From NCBI GenBank assembly GCA_937934645.1, contig CALGYZ010000082.1:6265-70264 (forward strand): a stretch of 64,000 bases of DNA, given 5' to 3'. The notes beneath the pieces are model-generated. The model ran no database searches. It was not told the DNA's origin and saw only the letters and a list, made by a program, of their open reading frames with translations. Position 1 is the first letter of the stretch; each line of letters starts with the position of its first letter. Shown piece by piece: positions 35,087-43,888 of this stretch. The position numbers and the translations under genes were made by a program. The DNA comes from an uncultured Bacillaceae bacterium. GTDB lineage: Bacteria > Bacillota > Bacilli > Bacillales > Caldibacillaceae.

Positions 35087-35425
35087 ATGTTACGTTTTAT
35101 GTTAAAATTGGTTGTACTTGTTAGTGTATTGTTTATCGGTGTGATCATCGGTTTTCAGGAAGCAAATTACGGGCTAAAAAAAATGAAAGGATTTGACGAT
35201 GGAAGTTTTACTGCCGTTTTTTCTATCCGTGAAGGGAAGGAGTCCGGTGATCTTGAAGCGGTCATATTCGGTGAAACGGTTAACAGTGAAACTTTAGAGG
35301 AAAAAAAGAAAGTACTTGAAGAAATTTATACATATAATCTCTTTACCGATATAGCCAAAACATTAACCCATTTGTTGCAAAATATCTTCTCATTAATACT
35401 TCCGGATCATGAGCATGTTGAATAA
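35087..35425 (+). CDS. yqxA: YqxA family protein (DUF3679)
   Basis: 112 residues with one N-terminal membrane helix (MLKLVVLVSVLFIGVIIGF) followed by a short outside region. Sporulation-associated family of unknown function, normally beside spoIIP. ATG 35087 follows GGGGTGATC; GTG 35078 lies inside that site. It is downstream of gpr with no gene between. Confidence 0.85.
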   Translation: MLRFMLKLVVLVSVLFIGVIIGFQEANYGLKKMKGFDDGSFTAVFSIREGKESGDLEAVIFGETVNSETLEEKKKVLEEIYTYNLFTDIAKTLTHLLQNIFSLILPDHEHVE

Positions 35426-35479
35426 CTGTTTCATAGATCACTCCTGTTTTTATCAACAAATGTAAAACGCTTTTATGAA

Positions 35480-35499
35480 GTTTTGTTATATAACAAAAC
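35480..35499. repeat. 20-bp perfect palindrome between yqxA and lepA
   Basis: GTTTTGTTAT followed by its exact reverse complement ATAACAAAAC, with no loop. It is 54 bases past the yqxA stop and about 84 bases before the lepA -35 box. It may be a dimeric regulator operator or part of a transcript 3' end; no T run follows. Confidence 0.6.
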
Positions 35500-35506
35500 A
35501 AAACCG

Positions 35507-35559
35507 AAGCGCCCGGCGGATGTACAAGTACCGAAACGTCCGAGGGCGCTTTTCTTATT
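35507..35559 (+). terminator. Terminator before lepA
   Basis: AAGCGCCC and GGGCGCTT pair at 35507-35514 / 35544-35551 with inner pairing, followed by TTCTTATTTT. It ends the gpr-yqxA unit. Confidence 0.75.
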
Positions 35560-35563
35560 TTCA

Positions 35564-35592
35564 TTGAATATAAAAAAATGTACTGTTATAAT
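35564..35592 (+). promoter_or_regulatory. Sigma-A promoter for lepA
   Basis: TTGAAT (35564-35569), 17 bases, TATAAT (35587-35592) with TGT before it: a near-consensus extended promoter 40 bases upstream of the lepA start. Confidence 0.85.
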
Positions 35593-35632
35593 CAAAAATA
35601 GTTGACTTGTTTAGATTACAGGAGTGAACGGA

Positions 35633-37456
35633 ATGAACCGAGAAGAAAAATTAAAACGTCAAGAGAAAATCCGTAACTTTTCAATTATCGCCCATATTGA
35701 CCACGGAAAATCCACATTGGCAGACCGGATTCTGGAAAAAACAGAATCGGTTTCCGAACGGGAAATGCAGGATCAGCTGCTTGATTCAATGGATTTGGAA
35801 AGGGAACGCGGCATAACGATAAAATTAAATGCCGTGGAAATAAAATATAAAGCAAAGAATGGCGAAGAGTATATCTTTCATCTCATAGATACTCCGGGAC
35901 ATGTTGATTTTACATATGAAGTTTCCAGGAGCCTGGCTGCATGCGAAGGAGCGATCCTGATTGTCGACGCAGCCCAGGGAATAGAAGCGCAGACATTGGC
36001 CAACGTATATTTAGCGATCGATAACGATTTGGAAATTTTACCTGTGATCAATAAGATCGACCTGCCGAGTGCCGATCCGGAACGTGTCCGTAAGGAAATT
36101 GAAGACGTGATCGGTTTGGATGCGGATGAAGCGGTTCTGGCTTCGGCGAAAAACGGGATCGGCATTGATGAAATATTGGAGCAAATCGTTGAGAAAGTTC
36201 CGCCTCCGCAAGGTGATCCGGATGCCCCGCTCAAGGCGTTAATTTTTGATTCCTTTTATGATCCCTACCGCGGAGTTGTTGCTTTAATCCGGATCATGGA
36301 CGGCACCGTTAAAGTCGGTGACAAAATTAAAATGATGTCAACTGGCAAGGAATTTGAAGTTACAGAGTTGGGGGTCAACTCCCCCAAACCGGTAACAAGG
36401 GATGAACTGACGGTCGGTGATGTTGGTTATTTGACCGCTGCCATGAAAGACGTTGGCGATACCCGTGTAGGGGATACGATAACCCATGCCGAACGCCCGT
36501 CGGAGGAACCGTTACCGGGTTACCGGAAATTAAATCCGATGGTATATTGCGGTATGTATCCCATTGATAACGCAAAATACAACGATCTCCGCGAAGCATT
36601 GGAAAAATTGCAGCTGAATGATGCAGCACTGTATTTTGAACCGGAGACTTCCCAGGCGCTCGGATTCGGTTTCCGTTGCGGTTTCCTTGGGCTATTACAC
36701 ATGGAAATCGTACAGGAACGGATTGAAAGAGAATTTAATATCGATTTAATTACAACCGCACCAAGCGTTATTTATAATGTCCATATGACGGATGGCGAGA
36801 TCGTCCGGGTAGACAATCCGTCAAAAATGCCGGAACCGTTGAAAATCGATCATATTGAAGAACCGTATGTAAGAGCATCGATTATGGCACCAAATGACTA
36901 TGTAGGTGCGATTATGGAACTTTGCCAGAATAAGCGTGGAAACTACATCAATATGGAATACCTGGATGATACGAGGGTATCCATTATTTACGAAATTCCG
37001 CTTTCGGAAATTGTATTTGACTTTTTTGACCGGTTGAAATCGAGCACAAAAGGTTACGCGTCCTTTGATTATGAATTTATCGGCTATAAACGGTCAAATC
37101 TCGTAAAAATGGATATATTGATTAATGGAGAAAAAGTCGATGCGTTGAGCTTTATCGTCCACAGGGAGTCTGCCTACGAACGGGGAAGAACCATTGTGGA
37201 AAAACTGAAAGAAATTATTCCCCGTCAGCAATTTGAAGTTCCTGTACAGGCGGCGATCGGTTCGAAGATCATTGCCCGGTCAACGATTAAAGCAATGAGG
37301 AAAAATGTCTTGGCAAAATGTTACGGCGGTGACGTTTCACGGAAACGGAAACTGCTGGAAAAGCAAAAAGAAGGAAAGAAACGGATGAAACAAGTAGGTT
37401 CTGTGGAAATTCCACAGGAAGCCTTTATGGCTGTATTAAAAATTGACGATGAATAA
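35633..37456 (+). CDS. lepA: Elongation factor 4 (LepA)
   Basis: 607 residues. G domain with IAHIDHGKSTLADRIL, DTPGHVDF and INKIDLPSADP; EF-G-like domains II, III and V; and the LepA-specific C-terminus (KANVLAKCYGGDVSRKRKLL-type block with KQKEGKKRMK). It acts on stalled ribosomes and in 30S biogenesis. ATG 35633 is 8 bases after AGGAG; GTG 35624 is less well placed. Confidence 0.97.
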   Translation: MNREEKLKRQEKIRNFSIIAHIDHGKSTLADRILEKTESVSEREMQDQLLDSMDLERERGITIKLNAVEIKYKAKNGEEYIFHLIDTPGHVDFTYEVSRSLAACEGAILIVDAAQGIEAQTLANVYLAIDNDLEILPVINKIDLPSADPERVRKEIEDVIGLDADEAVLASAKNGIGIDEILEQIVEKVPPPQGDPDAPLKALIFDSFYDPYRGVVALIRIMDGTVKVGDKIKMMSTGKEFEVTELGVNSPKPVTRDELTVGDVGYLTAAMKDVGDTRVGDTITHAERPSEEPLPGYRKLNPMVYCGMYPIDNAKYNDLREALEKLQLNDAALYFEPETSQALGFGFRCGFLGLLHMEIVQERIEREFNIDLITTAPSVIYNVHMTDGEIVRVDNPSKMPEPLKIDHIEEPYVRASIMAPNDYVGAIMELCQNKRGNYINMEYLDDTRVSIIYEIPLSEIVFDFFDRLKSSTKGYASFDYEFIGYKRSNLVKMDILINGEKVDALSFIVHRESAYERGRTIVEKLKEIIPRQQFEVPVQAAIGSKIIARSTIKAMRKNVLAKCYGGDVSRKRKLLEKQKEGKKRMKQVGSVEIPQEAFMAVLKIDDE

Positions 37457-37507
37457 GTTTACGCCTGACTGTTTTGCTGAATGAATTTTCATAGTAAAAT
37501 ACTTCGG

Positions 37508-37553
37508 AGAGGTTAGGAATGGGCTTCCATACTAGCCTCTTTGTTTTTCCTTT
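37508..37553 (+). terminator. Terminator after lepA
   Basis: AGAGGTTAG pairs with CTAGCCTCT (one G-U pair) and is followed by TTGTTTTT. Confidence 0.7.
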
Positions 37554-37582
37554 TGATCACTAAATGAAAAGGTTGTGGTTTT

Positions 37583-38716
37583 TTGCCCCGTTCAATATAT
37601 ATTCATATCCCTTTTTGCACCCAGATTTGCTATTATTGTGATTTTAATAAGGTGTTTTTAAAAGGACAGCCTGTCGGAGAGTATCTTGAGGCGTTAAAAA
37701 CCGAAATGACAACTGTTTTTCAAATGTTTCCTGCGCAAGAAATCCGCACGGTATTCATCGGAGGCGGTACTCCGACGGCTTTGTCTCCCGGACAACTGGA
37801 ATACTTAATGCAGATGATTCATCAGTTTGTTACGGTAAATCCGGAAACGGAATTTACGATTGAGGCCAATCCCGGCGATTTATCGGCTGAGAAATTGGCG
37901 GTATTAAAAAATTACGGCGTTAACCGTTTAAGTCTCGGAGTACAATCGTTTAATGACCGGCTCCTTAAAGAAATCGGCAGAAGCCACCGGACAAAAGATG
38001 TATATGAAACCGTAGAAAGGGCAAGAAAGACCGGATTTGAAAATATCAGCATTGACTTAATGTACGGTCTGCCCGGTCAGACTTTGGGCGATGTGAAAGA
38101 TTCTTTGCAGTCATTTTTCGATTTACAGCTGGAGCATTGTTCGGCTTATTCATTAATCATTGAGCCAAAAACCGTTTTTTATAATTTAATGAATAAAGGA
38201 AAGCTCACTTTGCCGCCGGAAGAATTGGAAGCAGCCATGTATGAAACAATCATGGAAGAAATGGACAAACACGGCTTTCGCCAGTATGAAATCAGCAACT
38301 ATGCAAAAGAAGGATTTGAGAGCAAACATAATCTGGTCTATTGGGATAATGAGGAATACTATGGTTTTGGTGCCGGAGCACATAGTTATATAAATAACGC
38401 ACGGAGATCCAACATCGGTCCCGTGAACCATTATATAAAAGCAACGAAAAATGGAAAATTGCCGGTACGTGAAGAAAATTCCCTCTCAAAAAAGGAACAG
38501 ATTGAAGAGGAAATGTTTTTAGGTTTGCGCAAGAACCAGGGGGTATCCCTTTCCCGAGCAAGTCAAAAGTTCCAAATCAATTTACGGGAATACTATAAAA
38601 AAGAAATCGAAGAACTGCTTAAAAAACGACTAATTACTGTTGAAAACGACCACATAAAGCTGACAAAACAAGGAAGATTGCTGGGAAACATCGTTTTCCA
38701 GCAATTTCTCAAATGA
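37583..38716 (+). CDS. hemW: Heme chaperone HemW (radical SAM)
   Basis: 377 residues. The radical SAM motif is IPFCTQICYYCDF (CxxxCxxC followed by Phe two residues on), the pattern of HemW rather than of true HemN, which has a fourth cysteine. FIGGGTPTALSPGQL and NRLSLGVQSFNDRLL are the other signatures. It binds heme for delivery. The TTG 37583 start has only a weak AAGGTTGTGG upstream but aligns with the family N-terminus. Confidence 0.93.
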   Translation: MPRSIYIHIPFCTQICYYCDFNKVFLKGQPVGEYLEALKTEMTTVFQMFPAQEIRTVFIGGGTPTALSPGQLEYLMQMIHQFVTVNPETEFTIEANPGDLSAEKLAVLKNYGVNRLSLGVQSFNDRLLKEIGRSHRTKDVYETVERARKTGFENISIDLMYGLPGQTLGDVKDSLQSFFDLQLEHCSAYSLIIEPKTVFYNLMNKGKLTLPPEELEAAMYETIMEEMDKHGFRQYEISNYAKEGFESKHNLVYWDNEEYYGFGAGAHSYINNARRSNIGPVNHYIKATKNGKLPVREENSLSKKEQIEEEMFLGLRKNQGVSLSRASQKFQINLREYYKKEIEELLKKRLITVENDHIKLTKQGRLLGNIVFQQFLK

Positions 38717-38800
38717 CAGGACGGCAATGATGAACGGAATGATCCGCCAATCGAATTCAATTGACTTATGAAGGGGAATTTGTTAACTTATTATATAGAT

Positions 38801-38827
38801 TTAGCACTCGATATTTGAGAGTGCTAA
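38801..38827 (+). promoter_or_regulatory. CIRCE operator
   Basis: TTAGCACTC, 9 bases, GAGTGCTAA: a perfect copy of the HrcA operator, 14 bases before hrcA. TTGACT at 38761 is a likely -35; the -10 is unclear. HrcA-GroE feedback should control the whole operon from here. Confidence 0.98.
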
Positions 38828-38841
38828 AAGGAGTGGTCGTT

Positions 38842-39867
38842 ATGTTAACAGAGCGTCAATTGTTAATATTGCAGTTTATTATTGACGATTTTATCCGCTC
38901 TGCACATCCAGTCGGTTCTAGGACTTTGGCAAAAAAGGAAGGAATCACTTTCAGTTCGGCCACTATTCGTAATGAAATGGCGGACTTGGAAGAACTCGGA
39001 TTAATTGAGAAAACACATATATCTTCAGGACGTGTTCCGTCAGAAAAAGGATATCGTTTCTATGTGGATCATTTAATTTCACCCGAAAAAATTAGTGACA
39101 GCGATTTAAAGAAAATAAATGAAATTTTTACTGAAAAAATATATGAGCTGGAAAAGATCGTACAAAACTCTGCAAAAGTTTTGTCAGAGTTAACAAAATA
39201 TACTGCCATTGTATTGGGTCCAACGGTGAATGAAAATAAATTAAATAGATTTCAAATCATACCTATTAATGAACATACGGCTGTTGCCATTATTGTTACG
39301 AATACTGGCCTGATCGAGCATAAAATATTTACATTGCCGAAAGCCGTACATCCCTCGGATATTGAAAAAACTGTAAATATATTAAACGAGCGGCTAATCG
39401 GTGTACCGATTTCCGAATTACAATCGAAGCTCATGGATGAAATAAACTCGATTTTTAAAGAACATGTAAACAATTATGAACATATTTACCGTACTTTATT
39501 GGATGTATTATCCGTACCGGCATCTGAAAAACTGTATTACAGCGGTCAGACAAACATGTTGATGCAGCCCGAATTCCAAAATATTGAAAAAGTTCAGGAA
39601 ATCATGAGCTTTATCGAAGAAGAAGATGAATTTTACCAGATTTTGCGGGAAACACCGTTTGGCATTCAAGTCAGAATCGGCTCGGAAAATAATGTTCCTG
39701 TCATGGATGATTGCAGCCTGATTACCGCGACCTACAATATTGGTGATGAAAAAGTGGGAACGATCGCCATTCTCGGACCGAAACGGATGCAATATTCTCG
39801 GGTTATTTCAATATTAAAGCAATTAAGTAAAAACTTGTCATTCACACTGACAAAACTGTATTATTAA
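38842..39867 (+). CDS. hrcA: Heat-inducible transcription repressor HrcA
   Basis: 341 residues (B. subtilis 343). Winged helix at the N-terminus (SSATIRNEMADLEELGLIEK, HISSGRVPSEKGYRFYVD), GAF-like central domain and a C-terminal dimerisation part. It represses through the CIRCE element directly upstream. ATG 38842 follows AAAAGGAGTGG; the longer frame would translate the operator itself. Confidence 0.98.
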   Translation: MLTERQLLILQFIIDDFIRSAHPVGSRTLAKKEGITFSSATIRNEMADLEELGLIEKTHISSGRVPSEKGYRFYVDHLISPEKISDSDLKKINEIFTEKIYELEKIVQNSAKVLSELTKYTAIVLGPTVNENKLNRFQIIPINEHTAVAIIVTNTGLIEHKIFTLPKAVHPSDIEKTVNILNERLIGVPISELQSKLMDEINSIFKEHVNNYEHIYRTLLDVLSVPASEKLYYSGQTNMLMQPEFQNIEKVQEIMSFIEEEDEFYQILRETPFGIQVRIGSENNVPVMDDCSLITATYNIGDEKVGTIAILGPKRMQYSRVISILKQLSKNLSFTLTKLYY

Positions 39868-39944
39868 AATATGTCCAACGGCCGGTTATCTTTATGACAA
39901 TTACGATCAAAAAAATTATGTTAAAAAATTATTGCACAAAAATT

Positions 39945-39979
39945 CCGCACGCGCTGGACATACTTATGCAAGCGTGCGG
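39945..39979 (+). repeat. Hairpin in the hrcA-grpE spacer
   Basis: CCGCACGC / GCGTGCGG, 8-bp GC-rich arms with a 19-base loop, 45 bases before grpE. An outer pair TATGTCCA / TGGACATA (near 39870 and 39955) overlaps it, so alternative folds exist. No T run; perhaps an mRNA stability or processing element. Confidence 0.5.
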
Positions 39980-40023
39980 TTATAACTGTTTGAAACAAAT
40001 TCCCTGTCAGGGGAGGTGAAAAC

Positions 40024-40674
40024 ATGCCGCCAGAAAATGAAGGAAAAATGGAGGAAAGAAACATGGTACAAGATCATGACAAAGAAAATAAGCTGAATGA
40101 AGAACAAAAGGAAGAACAGGAAACAGCTGCTGAAAATGCCGCCAAGAATGAAACGGTTGATCAGGACGAAACGAAAAATGAAGTACATAAAGAAGATATA
40201 GAAAACGGTGAAATAGCAGCATTAAAAGAAAAAATTGATGAATTGGAAAAGAAATTGGAAGAAAAGGAAAACCGGATTCTTCGATTGCAGGCTGATTTCG
40301 ACAATTACCGGAAACGGGTCCGGAATGAAATTGATTCGATCAAGAAATACCGTTCGGAAGCTCTGGCAACCGAGCTGTTGGGCGTAATCGACAATTTTGA
40401 ACGGGCACTTGAAGTTGAAGTGAAAAGTGAAGACGGAAAAGCTTTGCTCCAAGGTGTCGAAATGGTTTACAAAAGCATGCTTGAAGCATTTAAAAAAGAA
40501 GGCATTGAAGCAATCGAAGCGGTGGGTAAAGAATTCAACCCGCATGAACATCATGCAGTTGCACAAGGGTCCGATGATTCCAAAGAATCGAACATTGTGT
40601 TGGAAGAATTCCAGAAAGGTTATAAACTAAAGGACCGTGTAATCCGGCCTTCAATGGTAAAAGTGAATCAGTAG
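40024..40674 (+). CDS. grpE: Nucleotide exchange factor GrpE
   Basis: 216 residues. A long acidic disordered N-terminus (about 60 residues of Glu/Lys/Asn), a coiled coil (EKIDELEKKLEEKENRILRL), then the GrpE head with FNPHEHHAVAQG and VIRPSMVKVNQ. It releases ADP from DnaK. The ATG follows AGGGGAGGTGAAAAC; an ATG 11 codons later is a weaker alternative. The N-terminus is longer than in B. subtilis (187 residues). Confidence 0.97.
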   Translation: MPPENEGKMEERNMVQDHDKENKLNEEQKEEQETAAENAAKNETVDQDETKNEVHKEDIENGEIAALKEKIDELEKKLEEKENRILRLQADFDNYRKRVRNEIDSIKKYRSEALATELLGVIDNFERALEVEVKSEDGKALLQGVEMVYKSMLEAFKKEGIEAIEAVGKEFNPHEHHAVAQGSDDSKESNIVLEEFQKGYKLKDRVIRPSMVKVNQ

Positions 40675-40704
40675 TACATAAAAATTTTTTCGGGAGGTTT
40701 GTTT

Positions 40705-42555
40705 ATGAGTAAAGTAATTGGTATAGATTTAGGTACAACAAACTCATGTGTATCTGTACTGGAAGGCGGAGAACCTGTTATAATTCCAAACCCTGAAGGC
40801 GGAAGAACAACACCATCTGTCGTAGCGTTTAAAGACGGTGAACGCCAGGTCGGAGAAATTGCCAAGCGCCAGGCGATCACAAACCCGAACACCGTACAAT
40901 CCATTAAACGGTATATGGGAACAGACCATAAAGTTAATATTGAGGGAAAAGATTATACGCCGCAGGAAATATCCGCAATTATTTTACGGCACTTGAAATC
41001 TTATGCAGAAAGCTATTTAGGTGAAAAAGTCACTAAAGCCGTTATTACCGTACCTGCATACTTTAACGACTCCCAAAGACAGGCGACGAAAGATGCTGGA
41101 CGGATTGCAGGTCTGGAAGTTGAACGTATTATTAACGAGCCTACCGCAGCTGCCCTTGCTTACGGTTTGGATAAAGCGGACCAGGAAGAAAAGATTCTGG
41201 TCTTTGACTTGGGCGGGGGTACATTCGATGTTTCCATTCTTGAACTGGGAGACGGTGTATTTGAGGTTATTTCCACTGCCGGCGATAACAACTTAGGCGG
41301 AGATGACTTTGACCAGGCAATCATTGATTATTTGGTTGAAGAATTTAAAAAAGAGAACGGAATCGACTTGTCACAAGATAAAATGGCGCTGCAAAGACTG
41401 AAAGACGCAGCTGAAAAGGCGAAAAAAGAACTGTCCGGTATTACAAGCACACAAATCTCACTGCCCTTTATTACAGCAGGTCCGAGCGGTCCGTTGCATT
41501 TGGAGGTGACATTAACAAGAGCAAAATTTGACGAGCTGACTTCCCATTTGGTAGAGAAAACAATGGGACCGGTTCGCCAGGCCTTACAGGATGCCGGGTT
41601 GTCCGCAAGTGAAATTGACAAGGTCATTCTTGTAGGAGGTTCCACAAGAATTCCTGCTGTTCAGGAAGCCGTTAAGAGAGAAATCGGTAAAGAGCCGCAT
41701 AAAGGCATAAACCCGGATGAAGTCGTTTCAATGGGAGCTGCCATTCAGGGCGGCGTTATTTCCGGTGACGTAAAAGACATTGTCCTGCTTGATGTTACTC
41801 CGCTTTCCCTGGGAATTGAAACACTGGGCGGTGTGTTTACAAAATTGATTGAAAGAAATACTACAATTCCGACATCAAAATCTCAAATCTTTTCAACCGC
41901 AACGGATAACCAGACGACTGTTGATATTCACGTGCTGCAAGGGGAACGCCCGATGGCGAAAGATAACAAATCATTGGGACGTTTCCAGCTGACGGATATT
42001 CCGCCGGCTCCTCGCGGTGTGCCGCAAATTGAAGTAACGTTTGATATTGACAAGAACGGTATTGTAAACGTCAGTGCAAAGGATTTAGGCACAGGAAAAG
42101 AACAGAAAATTACAATCCAGTCTTCTTCCGGTCTAAGCGAAGAAGAAATTGAACGGATGATTAAAGAAGCAGAAGCACATGCAGAAGAAGATAAAAAACG
42201 GAAAGAAGAAGTCGAGCTCCGGAATGAAGCGGACCATCTCGTTTTTACAACAGATAAAACCTTAAAAGATCTGGAAGGAAAAGTAGATCAAGCAGAGGTT
42301 AAGAAGGCGGAAGAAGCAAAAGAAGAACTGAAAAAAGCTCTGGAAAGCAATAATATCGATGAAATCCGCGCGAAGAAAGACGCACTGCAAAAAATTGTTC
42401 AGGAATTAACGGTCAAATTATACCAGCAAACCGCCGGACAGGCTCAAGGCCAGAGCGGTGACGCTGCCGGTGACGGAGGAAGTGGAACCGGAGAAGCGAA
42501 AAAGGATGATAATGTCGTGGATGCCGATTTTAAAGAAGTGAATGATGAGAAGTAA
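40705..42555 (+). CDS. dnaK: Chaperone DnaK (Hsp70)
   Basis: 616 residues. MSKVIGIDLGTTNSCVSVLE, the phosphate-binding VFDLGGGTFDVSILE, the adenosine motif ILVGGSTRIPAVQ, the linker VKDIVLLDVTPLSLGIE and a Gly/Gln-rich tail ending VDADFKEVNDEK. ATG 40705 follows GGGAGGTTTGTTT; TTG 40699 is not preferred. Third gene of the CIRCE operon. Confidence 0.99.
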   Translation: MSKVIGIDLGTTNSCVSVLEGGEPVIIPNPEGGRTTPSVVAFKDGERQVGEIAKRQAITNPNTVQSIKRYMGTDHKVNIEGKDYTPQEISAIILRHLKSYAESYLGEKVTKAVITVPAYFNDSQRQATKDAGRIAGLEVERIINEPTAAALAYGLDKADQEEKILVFDLGGGTFDVSILELGDGVFEVISTAGDNNLGGDDFDQAIIDYLVEEFKKENGIDLSQDKMALQRLKDAAEKAKKELSGITSTQISLPFITAGPSGPLHLEVTLTRAKFDELTSHLVEKTMGPVRQALQDAGLSASEIDKVILVGGSTRIPAVQEAVKREIGKEPHKGINPDEVVSMGAAIQGGVISGDVKDIVLLDVTPLSLGIETLGGVFTKLIERNTTIPTSKSQIFSTATDNQTTVDIHVLQGERPMAKDNKSLGRFQLTDIPPAPRGVPQIEVTFDIDKNGIVNVSAKDLGTGKEQKITIQSSSGLSEEEIERMIKEAEAHAEEDKKRKEEVELRNEADHLVFTTDKTLKDLEGKVDQAEVKKAEEAKEELKKALESNNIDEIRAKKDALQKIVQELTVKLYQQTAGQAQGQSGDAAGDGGSGTGEAKKDDNVVDADFKEVNDEK

Positions 42556-42562
42556 TTTTGAT

Positions 42563-42606
42563 AGAAAAAGTCAAAGTCAAGTTCGTTGGCTTTGACTTTT
42601 TCTAAT
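42563..42606 (+). terminator. Terminator or attenuator between dnaK and dnaJ
   Basis: An 18-base stem with one G-U pair (arms 42563-42580 and 42586-42603, core AAAGTCAA/TTGGCTTT) ends in CTTTTTCT. It should reduce transcription into dnaJ; a promoter for dnaJ follows. Confidence 0.75.
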
Positions 42607-42656
42607 GTCAGCACTTTCCAATTCATATATCTATTTGCCTCGGAGGATACAGTCAG

Positions 42657-42686
42657 TTGAAAAAACAAATTAAATAGTGATACAAT
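42657..42686 (+). promoter_or_regulatory. Sigma-A promoter for dnaJ
   Basis: TTGAAA (42657-42662), 18 bases, TACAAT (42681-42686) preceded by TGA. It lets dnaJ-prmA-rsmE-mtaB-deoC be transcribed without the CIRCE promoter. Confidence 0.65.
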
Positions 42687-42721
42687 TAACTTTATGTGAA
42701 ACAGTTCGGGGAGTGGAAAGA

Positions 42722-43867
42722 ATGGCAAAAAAGGATTATTATGAAATCCTTGGCGTTAGCAGAGATGCTACGAAGGATGAGATCAAACGGGCATACAGAA
42801 AATTGTCGAAAAAATATCATCCGGATATTAATAAAGAGCCGGGAGCCGATGAAAAATTTAAGGAAATTTCCGAAGCCTATGAAGTCTTGAGTGATGACCA
42901 AAAGCGGGCCCAATACGACCAGTTCGGCCATGCGGGTCCGGGACAAAATTTCGGCGGTTTCGGTGACTTTGGAAGCGGGTTTGGCGACTTTGCGGATAGT
43001 GCATTTGGCGGATTTGAAGATATATTTGATACATTTTTCGGCGGTGGAAGAAGACGACGGGATCCAAATGCACCCAGACAAGGTGCCGATCTGCATTATA
43101 CGATGACGATTTCCTTTGAGGACGCCGTTTTTGGAAAAGAAACTGAAATTGAAATACCAAGAGAAGAACAATGTTCAACATGTAACGGGTCGGGGGCAAA
43201 AACGGGTACACAACCGGAGACATGTCCCCATTGTCATGGAACAGGACAAATCAGTACGGAACAAAACACTCCTTTTGGCCGGATTATAAACCGGAGAACC
43301 TGCCACTATTGTAACGGCACTGGACAGTTTATCAGAGAAAAATGTACGGTGTGCCGCGGAACCGGAAAAGAGAAAAAACGGAAAAAAATTCGCATAAAGA
43401 TCCCCGCCGGGATTGATGACGGACAGCAATTACGCGTTGCCGGCCAAGGAGAACCAGGTATAAACGGCGGCCCGAGCGGAGACTTATATATTTCGTTCAT
43501 TGTGGAAGAACATGAATTTTTTGAAAGAGACGGAAAAGATATCTACTGTGAAATCCCGATTACATTCCCGCAGGCTGCACTAGGTGATGAGATCGAAGTT
43601 CCCACGCTTTACGGAAAAGTGAAGTTTAAAATTCCGCCCGGTACACAATCCCATACAAAATTTCGTTTAAAAGGGAAAGGGGTAAAAGATGTTCGGGGCG
43701 GCGGTATTGGTGATCAGCATGTCATCGTAAAAATAGTAACACCAACGAAATTAACAGAAAAACAGAAACAACTTTTGCGGGAATTTGCAGAATTAAGCGG
43801 AAATATACCGGATGAGCAATCAAATAACTTTTTTGATAAAGTAAAACGAGCCTTTAAAGGGGATTAA
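42722..43867 (+). CDS. dnaJ: Chaperone DnaJ (Hsp40)
   Basis: 381 residues. J domain with KKYHPDINKEP (HPD), a Gly/Phe-rich linker (residues about 77-115), four CxxCxGxG zinc repeats (CSTCNGSG, CPHCHGTG, CHYCNGTG, CTVCRGTG) and the C-terminal substrate-binding barrels. ATG 42722 follows GGGGAGTGG. Confidence 0.98.
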   Translation: MAKKDYYEILGVSRDATKDEIKRAYRKLSKKYHPDINKEPGADEKFKEISEAYEVLSDDQKRAQYDQFGHAGPGQNFGGFGDFGSGFGDFADSAFGGFEDIFDTFFGGGRRRRDPNAPRQGADLHYTMTISFEDAVFGKETEIEIPREEQCSTCNGSGAKTGTQPETCPHCHGTGQISTEQNTPFGRIINRRTCHYCNGTGQFIREKCTVCRGTGKEKKRKKIRIKIPAGIDDGQQLRVAGQGEPGINGGPSGDLYISFIVEEHEFFERDGKDIYCEIPITFPQAALGDEIEVPTLYGKVKFKIPPGTQSHTKFRLKGKGVKDVRGGGIGDQHVIVKIVTPTKLTEKQKQLLREFAELSGNIPDEQSNNFFDKVKRAFKGD

Positions 43868-43888
43868 TGCAAAGGAGTAGTTAAAACT

